Assembly: GCF_011038795.1 (NCBI RefSeq)
Contig: NZ_JAAKDU010000002.1
Span: forward strand, 186,001-250,000
DNA from: Streptococcus tangpeifui
GTDB taxonomy: Bacteria; Bacillota; Bacilli; Lactobacillales; Streptococcaceae
Direction: 5' to 3'
Length of the DNA stretch: 64,000 bases
The notes below the pieces were generated by a model. It did not search any database, had not been told where the DNA came from, and saw only the letters and a program-made list of their open reading frames with translations. Positions 53,363 to 63,607 of the stretch are shown here, piece after piece (positions within the stretch are counted from its first letter, which is position 1; every line of letters begins with the position of its first letter). Made by a program: the position numbers and the translations under genes.

Positions 53363-54346
53363 ATGAAGAAAAAATTCTTGGATAGGTTAGTGGATAAGCT
53401 TAACTATCCGCCCTTGCAAGTCTATCTCAAGCATTATCGCAGTGCTGAGATAGACTTATCCAGTATTGCTGTGGCTTATTATTTGTTACTGACATTCTTT
53501 CCCTTGATTGTTATCTCAGCCAATATTTTTCCTTATCTGGATATTGATTTACCAGATGTGTTAACCTTTTTGCGGGCTAATTTGCCAGCTGAAATTTATA
53601 GCAATGTTGCAGGTATCATTCGTAACCTCTTTGCTACCCCATCTAATGGAATTCTGGGAATTGCGACCTTGGCAGGTTTTTGGACCATGTCTCGCAGTCT
53701 GACTTCCTTGCAGAAAGCCTTTAATAAAGCTTATGATGTCAGTCAGCACCGTGATTTTGTTATTGGTCATATCGTAGGAATTGTGGCCAGTTTTTTCATC
53801 CTCTTCCTGTTGACCTTTGCTCTTTTGCTGTCGACCTTGTCCGATGGGGTTTATCAAGCGGTTCTGCAGAAAAAATATGATGTTCCTTCTGGCTTAATTA
53901 AGCTTTTGCTTCACCTCAACCGACCGATAATGGTTCTGGTGGTTTGGATTGGCTTGACGGTCCTTTATTTTATCTTGCCTAATGTGCGAATTAGGAAGAT
54001 TCGTTATACACTTCCGGGAACGATTCTCAGTGCTGTTGTTATCATCTTTATGACTGGTTTGGTCGGGGACTATGTGACCCGAACCTTCAACAACCTTGTT
54101 GATATCAAATTTTTTGGCTCTATCATCATCTTTATCATTATGTTTTGGTTTGTCCTCTTGGCACGGATTCTTATTACTGGAGCTGTCCTCAATGCGACTG
54201 CTCAGGAATTATTGACTGGTAAGATGGAAGGTCGCAGAGGAGATGTCTTTGCCTTTCTCCAATCCATGGGAGATCATCGTGGAGAAAATGACAGAGAAGA
54301 TCAGCCAGAGAAGCAGTCTGGTAATCCTTTTAAAGAGAATGACTAA
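53363..54346 (+). CDS. YihY/BrkB-family inner membrane protein
   Basis: 327 residues, six membrane helices. Family features: SSIAVAYYLLLTFFPLIV near 36-53, FWTMSRSLTSLQKAFNKAYD, and IKFFGSIIIFIIMFWFVLLARILITGAVLN (split). The older name 'ribonuclease BN' is a misassignment. The exact role is unknown; some members are linked to capsule or serum resistance. A polar acidic C-terminal tail follows. Cotranscribed with map. Confidence 0.87.
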   Translation: MKKKFLDRLVDKLNYPPLQVYLKHYRSAEIDLSSIAVAYYLLLTFFPLIVISANIFPYLDIDLPDVLTFLRANLPAEIYSNVAGIIRNLFATPSNGILGIATLAGFWTMSRSLTSLQKAFNKAYDVSQHRDFVIGHIVGIVASFFILFLLTFALLLSTLSDGVYQAVLQKKYDVPSGLIKLLLHLNRPIMVLVVWIGLTVLYFILPNVRIRKIRYTLPGTILSAVVIIFMTGLVGDYVTRTFNNLVDIKFFGSIIIFIIMFWFVLLARILITGAVLNATAQELLTGKMEGRRGDVFAFLQSMGDHRGENDREDQPEKQSGNPFKEND

Positions 54347-54353
54347 ATCAGCT

Positions 54354-54377
54354 CCAAGGCTTTGGCCTTGGTTTTTT
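54354..54377 (+). terminator. Terminator after yihY
   Basis: CCAAGGC/GCCTTGG (54354-54360 with 54365-54371) plus T6. Confidence 0.9.
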
Positions 54378-54431
54378 GTATCTCTAACATATTGATAGTT
54401 ATAGCAGCTTCTTTAGTCTGGTCTGCATTTG

Positions 54432-54440
54432 TGCTATAAT
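54432..54440 (+). promoter_or_regulatory. Extended -10 promoter of pepV
   Basis: TGC-TATAAT 34 bases before the ATG at 54475; a GATGAGG ribosome site lies between. Confidence 0.7.
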
Positions 54441-54474
54441 GGTGAGGATTAAACCCATTAGATGAGGTAGCAAA

Positions 54475-55884
54475 ATGACAGTTGATTTTAAAGCAGAAGT
54501 AGAAAAACGCCGTGAAGATTTGCTGGCTGATCTGTTCAGCCTTTTGGAAATCAATTCAGAACGCGATGATAGTAAGGCCGATAAGGAGCATCCCTTTGGC
54601 CCAGGTCCTGTCAAGGCGCTCAAGCACTTTTTAGCCATGGCTGAAAAGGATGGTTATAAGACACGCAATATCGATAATTATGCTGGTGATTTCGAATTTG
54701 GTGAAGGCGATGAGACTTTGGGAATCTTTGCCCATCTGGATGTGGTGCCTGCTGGTTCTGGTTGGGAGACTGACCCCTATAAACCGGTTATCAAAGATGG
54801 CAAACTCTATGCGCGTGGTTCCTCTGACGATAAAGGTCCAACTATAGCAGCCTACTATGCTCTAAAGATTATTAAAGAGCTAGGCCTGCCAACCTCTAAA
54901 AAGGTTCGCTTTGTTCTAGGAACAGATGAAGAATCTGGATGGGCTGATATGGATTATTACTTTGCCCACGTAGATGTAGAAAAACCAGACTTTGGCTTTG
55001 CTCCGGATGCTGAGTTTCCAATTATCAATGGGGAAAAGGGCAATATTACCCAGTACCTGCATTTTTCTGGCCAAAATACTGGTTCAGTCGTTCTCCAGTC
55101 TTTCAAGGGCGGTCTGCGGGACAATATGGTTCCGGAATCGGCAACGGCAGTCCTTTCTGGTCAAGTCAGTCAAGCAGATTTGGAAGAGAAATTATCAGTC
55201 TTCTTAGTTCAAAATCCTGATCTGTCAGGCTCTCTAACAGCAGAAGGCGACAAGTTAAAAGTCCAAATTATCGGGAAGGCAGCCCATGGTTCAACCCCTG
55301 AAGAAGGTCTCAATGGGGCAACTTATTTAGCGCTTTTTCTTAAGGATTTATCTTTTGCTGGTCCTGCCAAAGCCTTCATTGATTTGACTGCTGATGTTCT
55401 GCACGGGGACTTTGATGGGCATAAATTAGGCTTAGCTTATAAGGATTCTAAGATGGGAGCCTTGTCTATGAATGCTGGTATTTTCGACTTTGAAGCGACT
55501 TCTGATGATAATACCATTACCCTCAATTTCCGCTATCCCCAAGGAATAGATACTGCAACCATCAAGACTGGACTCGAAAAGTTAGCTGGGGTCGAATCTG
55601 TTAGTCTGGCTGACCATGAACACCTGCCTCACTATGTCCCAATGGATGATCCCCTAGTTAAGACGCTCTTGTCTGTTTATGAAAAGCAAACTGGTCTAGA
55701 AGGTTATGAGCAGGTCATTGGCGGTGGGACTTTTGGCCGCCTCTTGGAAAGAGGTGTTGCCTTTGGCGCTATGTTCCCCGATTATGTCAATACCATGCAT
55801 CAGGCCAATGAATTTGTCGAAGTGGAAGATCTCTATCGGGCTTGCGCTATCTACGCTGAAGCCATCTACGAATTGATCAAATAG
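54475..55884 (+). CDS. pepV: Dipeptidase PepV
   Basis: 469 residues, M20 metallopeptidase. Zinc-site motifs: [11 protein letters not shown] (H and D), RGSSDDKGP (bridging Asp), GTDEESGW (Glu pair) and the final [20 protein letters not shown] with HQANEFV. A lid domain is inserted at about 180-350. It cleaves broad-range dipeptides in the cytosol. No signal peptide. Confidence 0.95.
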   Translation: MTVDFKAEVEKRREDLLADLFSLLEINSERDDSKADKEHPFGPGPVKALKHFLAMAEKDGYKTRNIDNYAGDFEFGEGDETLGIFAHLDVVPAGSGWETDPYKPVIKDGKLYARGSSDDKGPTIAAYYALKIIKELGLPTSKKVRFVLGTDEESGWADMDYYFAHVDVEKPDFGFAPDAEFPIINGEKGNITQYLHFSGQNTGSVVLQSFKGGLRDNMVPESATAVLSGQVSQADLEEKLSVFLVQNPDLSGSLTAEGDKLKVQIIGKAAHGSTPEEGLNGATYLALFLKDLSFAGPAKAFIDLTADVLHGDFDGHKLGLAYKDSKMGALSMNAGIFDFEATSDDNTITLNFRYPQGIDTATIKTGLEKLAGVESVSLADHEHLPHYVPMDDPLVKTLLSVYEKQTGLEGYEQVIGGGTFGRLLERGVAFGAMFPDYVNTMHQANEFVEVEDLYRACAIYAEAIYELIK

Positions 55885-56025
55885 CGCAATAACCATATAT
55901 CTAAACCAGCTAAGCTCTCGCGAGGCTGTTCCACTGATTTTAGTTTGGAAATACTCAAGGCTGAATGCCCAAGGGCAGAAAAAATGCTCCGACATCAACC
56001 TGATTTTGAAAAGGAGATGTTGTCC

Positions 56026-56628
56026 ATGTCAACCATGCAAGACATTGTTAAAGCTATCATGGCCGATCCACAAAATGAGGATTATACCAAGGCTGGTATT
56101 GAACCGCTATTTACGGCGCCAAAGAGCGCCCGTATCAATATCGTCGGTCAGGCTCCGGGAATTAAGGCCCAGGAATCCCGCCTTTACTGGAATGATCCAT
56201 CAGGTGATAATTTACGGGATTGGTTGGGGATTGATCGGGATACTTTCTACAATTCCGATAAAATAGCCGTTATCCCTATGGATTTCTATTATCCTGGTAA
56301 AGGTAAGTCAGGAGATCTCCCTCCTCGCAAGGGCTTTGCTCAGAAATGGCACCCCTTGATTTTGCGGGAATTACCTGATATTTCTTTGACCCTGCTGATT
56401 GGTAATTATGCGCAACACTATTACCTCCAGCAAAAGCCTTCAGTCAAGCTGACCGACAATGTCAAGGCCTACAAGGACTTCCTCCCTGATTTCTTCCCTC
56501 TGGTCCATCCGTCGCCTCGCAATAATATTTGGCAAAAGAAAAATCCTTGGTTCAAAGAAGAAGTATTGCCAGACCTCAAAAAACTTGTGAAAGATATTCT
56601 TGAAAATGACGCAAAAACTGACCTTTAA
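56026..56628 (+). CDS. Uracil-DNA glycosylase family protein
   Basis: 200 residues. Motif A is VGQAPGIKAQESRLYWNDPS (N-terminal GQAPG in place of GQDPYH), and motif B is HPSPRN near 170. FYYPGKGKSGDLPPRKGF is typical of the streptococcal subgroup annotated as UDG-family. Which base it removes, if any, is unknown. The ATG at 56026 is chosen: GGAG 9 bases upstream; an earlier in-frame ATG has no space to the ribosome site. It overlaps the next gene. Confidence 0.85.
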   Translation: MSTMQDIVKAIMADPQNEDYTKAGIEPLFTAPKSARINIVGQAPGIKAQESRLYWNDPSGDNLRDWLGIDRDTFYNSDKIAVIPMDFYYPGKGKSGDLPPRKGFAQKWHPLILRELPDISLTLLIGNYAQHYYLQQKPSVKLTDNVKAYKDFLPDFFPLVHPSPRNNIWQKKNPWFKEEVLPDLKKLVKDILENDAKTDL

Positions 56629-57367
56629 TGTCGCTACCGCTCAAAAGAAACCTAATAATCAGGATAGCTGTCCTTTTTGCCAGATAGATAGTCTGGAAAA
56701 AATCATCGCTCAAGAAGGCGATATGATTTGGCTAGACAATAAGTATCCTGTTCTCGATAAGACCTATCAAACTTTGATCATTGAGTCTGACCAGCATCTA
56801 GGTGATATCACGACCTACAGTCAAGAACATAATCGCAAACTCTTTGCTTTCGCCATCAAGGCTTGGCATCAGTTAGAGGAGAGCGGCCGGTTCAAGACGG
56901 TTGGCTTCTTTAAAAATTTCGGCCCCCTTTCCGGCGGATCTCTGCGCCATCCTCATATGCAGGTCATCGGTTTTGAAGACCTTGATGCCTATGAAGCTAT
57001 TGACCCGAAAACCTTTGAGGGAGCTTTGGTCTGTCAAGAGACAAATCGGCTGGCTCAGGTCACTATTTCCGGTCAGCCCATGAGCAGTTTCACCGAAATT
57101 AATGTAGCTATAGCAGATAGTAAGGACAGCCATAAGCTGGCTGACACTGTTCAAAAGGTCCTCCGCTATGTTTTAGAGGGCTATTTAGACGGAGCCTGCA
57201 GCTCCTACAATCTCTTCTTTTACCATCAGGAAGAAGGTCTCATTTGTAAAGTGGTCCCCCGTTTTGTAGCCTCTCCCTATATGATTGGCTATCATCTGGT
57301 TCAAGTCAATTCAGCTGTCAGGGTGGCAGAAGAGGTGGCAGAGTTACAGGTTTTTTTAGAAAAGTAG
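56606..57367 (+). CDS. DUF4931/GalT-HIT-like protein
   Basis: 253 residues. HIT/GalT-like nucleotide transferase fold: CPFCQ (about 24-28) as a zinc site, NKYPVLD, and the histidine motif SLRHPHMQVIG. Galactose-1-phosphate uridylyltransferases use the second His of HPHxQ as nucleophile, so nucleotidyl transfer or hydrolysis is likely; the substrate is unknown. The ATG at 56606 lies inside the end of the UDG-family gene; a TTG two codons upstream is possible. Confidence 0.82.
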   Translation: MTQKLTFNVATAQKKPNNQDSCPFCQIDSLEKIIAQEGDMIWLDNKYPVLDKTYQTLIIESDQHLGDITTYSQEHNRKLFAFAIKAWHQLEESGRFKTVGFFKNFGPLSGGSLRHPHMQVIGFEDLDAYEAIDPKTFEGALVCQETNRLAQVTISGQPMSSFTEINVAIADSKDSHKLADTVQKVLRYVLEGYLDGACSSYNLFFYHQEEGLICKVVPRFVASPYMIGYHLVQVNSAVRVAEEVAELQVFLEK

Positions 57368-57373
57368 ATGGAG

Positions 57374-57404
57374 TCTGATCCAAGTTGCTTGGATCAGATT
57401 TTTT
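57374..57404 (+). terminator. Terminator after the DUF4931 gene
   Basis: Perfect 11-bp stem TCTGATCCAAG/CTTGGATCAGA (57374-57384 with 57388-57398) plus T6. Confidence 0.93.
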
Positions 57405-57510
57405 CTAGCCAGCCAGTACACTTACCCTATATTAAATTATTGGAAAAAGGCTTGCCGGCCTTCTTATAAAATGGTAAACTTTTTCTAAAAGTTTTTTTAA
57501 GGAAAATATT

Positions 57511-57990
57511 ATGACTCCGAATCAATTTAACCAAGAGCGAGAGGAACAAGACTTTTCTAACCCTATTTGGACATCGGGCAGGGATCATTTCCAAGAACGT
57601 TATTCTGACTTAAACCCGCCTACCCTTTCTAAGCAGGATTCATTAAGGACATTGTCTTTTAGGCAGAACCGCTCGAAGGTGCCAGGCCTATTTACGACTA
57701 TTGTTGCTATTATGACAGCAATTTTATTGCTGTTGATTCTATTAGGTATAATATTTAGCTCGGCCATTAATAATGTCGTTCTGGGCTTAACGACAATAGT
57801 CTTGGTCTTTACCTATATGCCTGCGACTATTATTCTTAGTATTTTAGGAATAGTCAAGGCCAGTCAATATAATCGTTGCGGTATCGAAAGCTATTCAGCG
57901 AGTCTGGTAAGTAACGTCGTTTTTTTAATCATCAATGGTCTACTATGGTTCTTTTTCCTAATTTTGGTTATAGAGGGGATTAGGAGCTAA
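57511..57990 (+). CDS. Unknown small membrane protein
   Basis: 159 residues. A polar N-terminal 60 residues (Gln/Glu/Asp/Arg-rich) precedes three hydrophobic segments at about 66-88, 92-115 and 129-155. The middle loop has KASQYNRCG. The layout resembles DUF4190-like proteins, but I cannot assign it. AAGGAAAA precedes the ATG. It is followed 45 bases later by another unknown membrane protein on the same strand. Confidence 0.65.
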   Translation: MTPNQFNQEREEQDFSNPIWTSGRDHFQERYSDLNPPTLSKQDSLRTLSFRQNRSKVPGLFTTIVAIMTAILLLLILLGIIFSSAINNVVLGLTTIVLVFTYMPATIILSILGIVKASQYNRCGIESYSASLVSNVVFLIINGLLWFFFLILVIEGIRS

Positions 57991-58035
57991 GGACATAAGA
58001 AGACGGATTATTAAATATTAAAAAAGGAAAAAATT

Positions 58036-58989
58036 GTGGCATTAAAATTAACAGAAGAAATTGTTTCGAACTTAGTTGCGGAGTACAATCAGATTAATCC
58101 TGCCTTTCAAATTGACTGGAAAACCTATATTTATGGGACTGCCAAAGAAGGCTCTGGCCGATCTTCTCAGCAAGCACCTCTCTTATGGTTTGAAAATGAT
58201 TATTATTTTGTTTTAATCTATTTAGCGACTTTAAATGTCAGTAAAATTCAAAAAGTTAAGGTTATTGATAAAGATGAAATTCAAGGAGTGAAGATTAAAT
58301 ACGGTGGCCTAAATGCTGTCGTTAAAATTCGGATGACCAATGGAGCTTACTATAACTTGAGATTAGCTCGCAGAAATTACAAGACTCTGCCTCGTCAATT
58401 GTCTAACTTGGATAGCTTGATGGAGGTTTTCCATCTTTTCTACAGTGACCGGATTGATATGAAGGACCATTCCACATCAATCGGTGCTAAGGTCCTGAGT
58501 GCAGCGACAACCGCAGTCTTAGTGATCCTAGCTATCCTCTTTATATTTTTAACCAAGTCTAGAGCTCTGACTTATCTTTTGTTAATTCTAGCTATTTTCT
58601 TAGGTGGTTTGATTTGGACTCAAGCAGAAACCTTTATCAATAAGCAAAGAGACAGAGCATTTGTGCAAGCTTTTGAGCAAACAAAGCAGCTTGTTACTAG
58701 TATGACAGAAAGTCAGTACTATCAAGCCTTACAGGGTATAGATGTAAAACCAAAAACTCAGATGATGCAGGAAAGCTACCTTAAGGTTCTAATTTCAATC
58801 GCTCATAATCTGGGCTTGGATAAGGAGGCTAGAGCATATTTAACACAATTTCCTAGACGATATTCAGCCGATGCTGAAGAAACTTATTTAGGACTCATAA
58901 ATCTGTTAGCCTCCAATCAAAAAGTCCCTTACGAATTTGGCCAAGCACCGTTAGACGTTGAACAGGATATCTGGCAGAAGTATCAGTAA
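58036..58989 (+). CDS. Unknown membrane protein with PH-like N-terminal domain
   Basis: 317 residues, GTG start with AAAAAGGAAAAA upstream. The N-terminal part (about 40-145) has a beta-rich, PH-like pattern (VKVIDKDEIQGVKIKYGGL, NLRLARRNYKTLP). Two adjacent membrane helices lie at about 155-200, and the C-terminal 115 residues are helical with a TPR-like look (YLKVLISIAHNLGLDKEARAY). No family name can be given. It is in tandem with the preceding unknown gene. Confidence 0.65.
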   Translation: MALKLTEEIVSNLVAEYNQINPAFQIDWKTYIYGTAKEGSGRSSQQAPLLWFENDYYFVLIYLATLNVSKIQKVKVIDKDEIQGVKIKYGGLNAVVKIRMTNGAYYNLRLARRNYKTLPRQLSNLDSLMEVFHLFYSDRIDMKDHSTSIGAKVLSAATTAVLVILAILFIFLTKSRALTYLLLILAIFLGGLIWTQAETFINKQRDRAFVQAFEQTKQLVTSMTESQYYQALQGIDVKPKTQMMQESYLKVLISIAHNLGLDKEARAYLTQFPRRYSADAEETYLGLINLLASNQKVPYEFGQAPLDVEQDIWQKYQ

Positions 58990-59158
58990 GAGCATAACCT
59001 GAAAATCCTAGGAATTGGTCCCTTAAATTTTGAAGACCTGTTAGGGATCTCTTCATTTGGTTTGTTAATTTTCTCATCAGAGAATTCAAGTCAATAAAGG
59101 TTTTCTAATTTTTTGAATCTAAAATCCGAGATCTTGGTGGTAAGTAGGTTAATAATCA
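58990..59158. other. Spacer with no recognised feature
   Basis: Between the unknown membrane protein and the shared terminator. AT-rich, no gene seen. Confidence 0.4.
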
Positions 59159-59160
59159 GT

Positions 59161-59194
59161 CAAAAAAATCTGAGACAAGACTCAGATTTTTTTG
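59161..59194 (+). terminator. Bidirectional terminator between convergent genes
   Basis: Perfect 14-bp stem CAAAAAAATCTGAG/CTCAGATTTTTTTG (59161-59174 with 59181-59194). The A/T run lies on each side, so it can stop both the unknown membrane gene (plus) and mnmE (minus). Confidence 0.88.
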
Positions 59195-59297
59195 AGTATG
59201 ATAATAATTGCAGGCCCCGACGGCAACAGTTTGTTTCTTAATTGTCCGCCATCTATTATTTTCAAGCTTGGTCTGAACCAGCTGCTTCCAGACTGGT

Positions 59298-60668
59298 TCA
59301 TTTCCCTAAGCAGAACTGACTAAAGAGTTGGGTGATTAGTTCATCAGGAGCTGCATCACCGGTGATTTCTCCCAGAATTTCCCAGCAGCGTGTCATATCA
59401 ATCTGGAGTAGGTCAACTGGCATACCTGCTTCCAGTCCCTTGTTGACGTCTTTCAGGCTGGCCAAAGCCCTTTCTATCAGAGAAATATGGCGGGAATTGG
59501 ATAGGTAGGTGGCATCCTTTTCCACTAGACCAGCATTATCAAAGAAGAGGTCATTAATCCTTTCTTCAATGAGGTCAATATTTTGATTTTTTAAAACCGA
59601 AATTTGGATGACATCATCGGGCAGCTGATCCAATTCAATCTCTTGGGATAAGTCAGTTTTATTGATAAGAATAATACGCTTGCTATCCTTGCTGATATCC
59701 AGCAAGGCGCGATCTTGATCGGTCAAACTTTCTGAACCGTTGAGAACAAGAAGGACTAAATCCGCCTCAGCCAGAGCTTTTTTGGAACGCTCAACCCCGA
59801 TTTTTTCAACGATGTCATCGGTTTTGCGAATTCCAGCAGTATCAATCAATTTGAGTGGAACGCCCTTGATGTTGACATACTCTTCAATAACATCGCGGGT
59901 GGTTCCTTCAACATCGGTGACAATAGCCTTGTCTTCCCGCAAAAGATTGTTAAGCAGGCTGGATTTGCCGACATTGGGCCGTCCGATGATGGCTGTTGAA
60001 ATCCCTTCACGCAGGATTTTACCTCGCTTAGCGGTAGCTAGCAGCCGACTTAGCAGCTCCTCAAACTCTTTGGTCTTTTCCCGCATCAGGGCTGTGGTCA
60101 TTTCTTCCACATCGTCGTATTCAGGGTAGTCAATATTAACTTCTACCTGAGCCAGAGTATTGAGAATTTCCTGACGGGTATTATTGATGAGATTTTTGAG
60201 GGATCCATCCAACTGACTGACCGCAATATTCATGGCCTTATCAGTCTTAGCTCGGATTAAATCCATGACAGCCTCGGCCTGGGTTAAATCTACTCGGCCA
60301 TTGAGAAAGGCCCGCTTGGTAAACTCACCGGGCTCAGCCATCCTAGCACCTGACCGAAGCAGCAGCTGAAGAATTTCATTGGTGACAGCAACACCTCCAT
60401 GGGTATTGATTTCAACGACATCCTCCCGCGTAAAGGTCTTTGGTGCCCGCATGACGGAAACCATGACTTCATCAATAATCTTGTCATTTTCAATAATATG
60501 GCCGTAGTTGATAGTGTGAGAAGAGACCTTTTCTAAATCTTTGCCTTTAAAAACGCTTTTAGCAATAGCAACAGCCTGACTGCCGGAGAGTCGGACAATT
60601 CCGATAGCTCCTTCGCCTAGAGGTGTTGAAATCGCTGCAATGGTATCAAATTCTTTCGTAATGGCCAT
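59298..60668 (-). CDS. mnmE: tRNA modification GTPase MnmE
   Basis: 456 residues. N-terminal folate-binding domain ([21 protein letters not shown]), helical domain, and inserted G domain with [12 protein letters not shown] (about 228), [10 protein letters not shown] and NKTDL. The C-terminus ends FCLGK, the CxGK motif. With MnmG it makes cmnm5U34 on tRNAs reading codons ending in A or G. GAAGGAAGACTT-like ribosome site upstream. It is divergent from rpiA. Confidence 0.97.
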   Translation of the reverse strand: MAITKEFDTIAAISTPLGEGAIGIVRLSGSQAVAIAKSVFKGKDLEKVSSHTINYGHIIENDKIIDEVMVSVMRAPKTFTREDVVEINTHGGVAVTNEILQLLLRSGARMAEPGEFTKRAFLNGRVDLTQAEAVMDLIRAKTDKAMNIAVSQLDGSLKNLINNTRQEILNTLAQVEVNIDYPEYDDVEEMTTALMREKTKEFEELLSRLLATAKRGKILREGISTAIIGRPNVGKSSLLNNLLREDKAIVTDVEGTTRDVIEEYVNIKGVPLKLIDTAGIRKTDDIVEKIGVERSKKALAEADLVLLVLNGSESLTDQDRALLDISKDSKRIILINKTDLSQEIELDQLPDDVIQISVLKNQNIDLIEERINDLFFDNAGLVEKDATYLSNSRHISLIERALASLKDVNKGLEAGMPVDLLQIDMTRCWEILGEITGDAAPDELITQLFSQFCLGK

Positions 60669-60769
60669 AAGTCTTCCTTCATGATTAAGATACTGTCATT
60701 GTATCGCAAGCCTTAAGGGATAGCAAGTGATAAAATCCTCAGCCTCAGTTGGTACTTAAAGCCTTTTCA

Positions 60770-60778
60770 TGATATAAT
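60770..60778 (+). promoter_or_regulatory. Extended -10 promoter of rpiA
   Basis: TGA-TATAAT 28 bases before the ATG, with GAGAGGG between. It lies in the mnmE/rpiA divergent spacer. Confidence 0.7.
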
Positions 60779-60806
60779 AAATTGATTAAAAAGAGAGGGA
60801 AATAGC

Positions 60807-61490
60807 ATGCAAAATATGGATGACTTGAAAAAGCAAGCGGGTGTCAGAGCTGCTCAGTATGTCAGGGACGGTATGGTCGTCGGTCTGGGAACGGGTTCAA
60901 CCGCTTATTATTTTGTCGCCGAGATTGGCCGCCGAGTTCAAGAGGAAGGCCTACAAGTAATTGGCGTTACAACGTCAAGTAGGACGACCGCCCAAGCTCA
61001 ATCCTTAGGAATTCCACTCAAGTCTGTCGATGAGATTGATCGCATTGATGTCACCGTTGACGGGGCTGATGAGATTGATCGCAACTTTAACGGCATCAAA
61101 GGTGGCGGTGGCGCTCTCCTGATGGAAAAAATTGTGGCGACCCCCACCAAGGATTATATCTGGGTGGTTGATGAGAGCAAGCTAGTTGAAACTCTGGGGG
61201 CTTTTAAGTTACCAGTTGAAGTAGTTCAATATGGGGCAGAGCGGCTTTTTCGGGAGTTCCAAGCTAAGGGTTACAAGCCGGCCTTTCGCCAAAAGGATGG
61301 CCAGCGTTTTGTGACCGATATGAAAAACTTTATTATCGACTTAGATTTAGGAGTGATTGAAAATCCTTTTGCTCTGGGGCAAGAACTTAAAGCTATGACA
61401 GGTGTGGTGGAACACGGCCTGTTTAATGGCATGGTCAACAAGGTTATTGTTGCTGGCCAAGAGGGCGTAAAAATTTTAGAAAGTCACTAA
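60807..61490 (+). CDS. rpiA: Ribose-5-phosphate isomerase A
   Basis: 227 residues. [12 protein letters not shown] near 27-38, [27 protein letters not shown] (split; conserved Asp, Lys and Glu catalytic region) and DESKLV. It interconverts ribose-5-P and ribulose-5-P. deoB, which makes ribose-5-P from ribose-1-P, is next, so the pair links nucleoside salvage to the pentose phosphate pathway. Confidence 0.96.
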   Translation: MQNMDDLKKQAGVRAAQYVRDGMVVGLGTGSTAYYFVAEIGRRVQEEGLQVIGVTTSSRTTAQAQSLGIPLKSVDEIDRIDVTVDGADEIDRNFNGIKGGGGALLMEKIVATPTKDYIWVVDESKLVETLGAFKLPVEVVQYGAERLFREFQAKGYKPAFRQKDGQRFVTDMKNFIIDLDLGVIENPFALGQELKAMTGVVEHGLFNGMVNKVIVAGQEGVKILESH

Positions 61491-61602
61491 TTGTGGTGTA
61501 CAAGTGTGATCTGAGAATGACTGGTGCGCAGATTCAAAGATCAAACTTGGATTCAACCATGCAATATATTGATAGCTCAGCTATCTTAGAAAAGAGACGG
61601 AA

Positions 61603-62814
61603 ATGTCAAAATTTGATCGTATTCACTTAGTTGTTTTAGATTCAGTTGGAATCGGTGCAGCGCCCGATGCTAATAATTTTTCCAATGCTGGTGTGCCAGA
61701 TGGTGCCTCTGATACCCTAGGCCACATTTCTAAGACTGTTGGACTTGATGTGCCGAATATGGCTAAAATAGGCTTGGGTAATATCCCTCGCCCTCAGGCC
61801 CTCAAGACGGTTTCAGCAGAAAGCAATCCAAGTGGTTATGCTACTAAGCTGGAAGAAGTGTCACTTGGTAAGGATACCATGACTGGTCACTGGGAAATTA
61901 TGGGACTCAATATTACTGAACCTTTTGATACTTTCTGGGACGGTTTTCCGGAAGAAATCATCACTAAGATTGAAGAGTTCTCAGGACGCAAGGTTATCCG
62001 TGAAGCCAACAAACCTTATTCAGGAACTCAAGTTATTGCGGACTTTGGTCCCCGCCAAATGGAAACCGGTGAACTGATTATCTATACTTCAGCTGACCCA
62101 GTTTTACAGATTGCGGCGCACGAAGACATCATTCCACTTGACGAACTCTATCGTATCTGTGAATATGCACGCTCGATTACCTTAGAACGTCCTGCTCTTC
62201 TTGGGCGTATTATTGCCCGTCCTTACGTTGGGGAACCAGGAAACTTTACTCGAACAGCTAATCGCCGCGATCTAGCCGTTTCTCCATTTGCTCCAACTGT
62301 CCTCAACAAATTGGACGAAGCTGGTATTGACACTTATGCCGTCGGTAAAATCAATGATATTTTCAATGGTTCAGGCATCAATCACGACATGGGGCACAAC
62401 AAGTCTAACAGCCATGGTGTTGACAATCTTATCAAAGCTATGAAGTCGCCTGACTTTGAGTACGGCTTCTCATTCACCAATCTGGTAGACTTCGACGCCC
62501 TCTACGGTCATCGGCGCAATGCTCACGGTTACCGCGATTGCCTGCAAGAATTTGATGGTCGTTTGCCAGAAATCATTGCAGCTATGGGTGACAATGATCT
62601 TCTCATGATTACAGCTGACCACGGTAATGACCCAACTTACGCTGGTACCGACCATACTCGTGAATACATCCCACTCTTGGCCTACAGTCCAGCCTTTAAG
62701 GGTAATGGCACCATTCCAGTCGGTCACTATTCAGATATCTCAGCCACCATCGCTGAAAACTTCGGTGTTGACACAGCTATGATTGGCCAAAGCTTCTTAG
62801 ATCAGTTGGTGTAG
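61603..62814 (+). CDS. deoB: Phosphopentomutase
   Basis: 403 residues, alkaline-phosphatase superfamily with two Mn ions. [14 protein letters not shown] (first Asp), [15 protein letters not shown] (phosphorylated Thr in DTMTGHWE), and [20 protein letters not shown]. It converts ribose-1-P or deoxyribose-1-P to the 5-phosphates. GAGACGG precedes the ATG. Confidence 0.97.
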   Translation: MSKFDRIHLVVLDSVGIGAAPDANNFSNAGVPDGASDTLGHISKTVGLDVPNMAKIGLGNIPRPQALKTVSAESNPSGYATKLEEVSLGKDTMTGHWEIMGLNITEPFDTFWDGFPEEIITKIEEFSGRKVIREANKPYSGTQVIADFGPRQMETGELIIYTSADPVLQIAAHEDIIPLDELYRICEYARSITLERPALLGRIIARPYVGEPGNFTRTANRRDLAVSPFAPTVLNKLDEAGIDTYAVGKINDIFNGSGINHDMGHNKSNSHGVDNLIKAMKSPDFEYGFSFTNLVDFDALYGHRRNAHGYRDCLQEFDGRLPEIIAAMGDNDLLMITADHGNDPTYAGTDHTREYIPLLAYSPAFKGNGTIPVGHYSDISATIAENFGVDTAMIGQSFLDQLV

Positions 62815-62838
62815 GGAAAACAAACTATTTGAACCAGT

Positions 62839-63578
62839 ATTAAGGGAAAAGGCGATGCCTTGGCTGACCGTACTAAAAAATTCACTTCAGAAAAATCTGC
62901 TCAAACTCAGGAAATAAGTCAGGAAGCTCTTTCAAACACTTTGGACTGGGCCTACTCAAAGACTGTTAAAGGAATACTGGGCCAACCATCTATAACTTAA
63001 TTTGTGGATGACTACCCAGCAAAAAGTAAGAGTGCTGATGAAGCTATTGACAAGATCATTAAGTTTCAAACTACAAAAGCTGCTGTTTCTGGATTTGTCA
63101 CAGACTTCGGAGGTGTTTTGACATTACCTGTGACGATTCCTGCGAATGTAACTTCAGTTATTTTATTCCAGATGAGGGTGGTAGCAGCTATTGCCAGTAT
63201 ACGAGGCTATGATTTACATAGCGATCAGGTTCAAACCTTCGTATATGCTATTTAGCCGGTTCTTCCATAGTTGATATTATTAAAAAGTCTGGCATAACAA
63301 TCAGTAATAAGTTGGCTATTAGTGCTGTCCGAAAAATCTCTGGAACTGTTCTAACCAAAATAAATCAAGCTGTTGGGTTTAGGCTGGCAACTAAATTTGG
63401 AACAAAAGGAGTTGTTAATCTGGGGAAACTGGTGCCAGTGGCTGGTGCAGGAGTAGGTGCTATTTTTGATGCCGCTACCACAAAGGCCATTGCTCGAATG
63501 GCTAAGAAAACTTTTACCGATGATGGCATTGATTTGGGGAATGGTGACGTCATTAGCAAAACAATTATTAATCAATAA
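62839..63578 (+). pseudogene. Dead EcsC-family gene
   Basis: The frame begins without a start codon at about 62839 (GKGDALADRTKKF). It runs into a TAA at 62998-63000, continues in the same frame with VDDYPAKS to a TAG at 63253-63255, then shifts by a one-base deletion at about 63250 and continues LAGSSIVDIIKK to the stop at 63576-63578. Reassembled, it looks like an EcsC-family protein with TLPVTIPANVTSVILFQMR and GTKGVVNLGKLVPVAGAGVG. Missing start, one nonsense and one frameshift make it clearly inactive. Confidence 0.88.
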
Positions 63579-63607
63579 CTTTTTAGATACTAGAAAGAAG
63601 GTCGTCC

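Noticed and set aside
54399..54638. Minus-strand ORF over the pepV start
   Set aside because: Antisense shadow of pepV; no ribosome site and no recognisable domain.
59740..60129. 129-codon plus-strand ORF opposite mnmE
   Set aside because: Antisense to the conserved G domain of mnmE; Ser/Arg-rich translation typical of a shadow frame.
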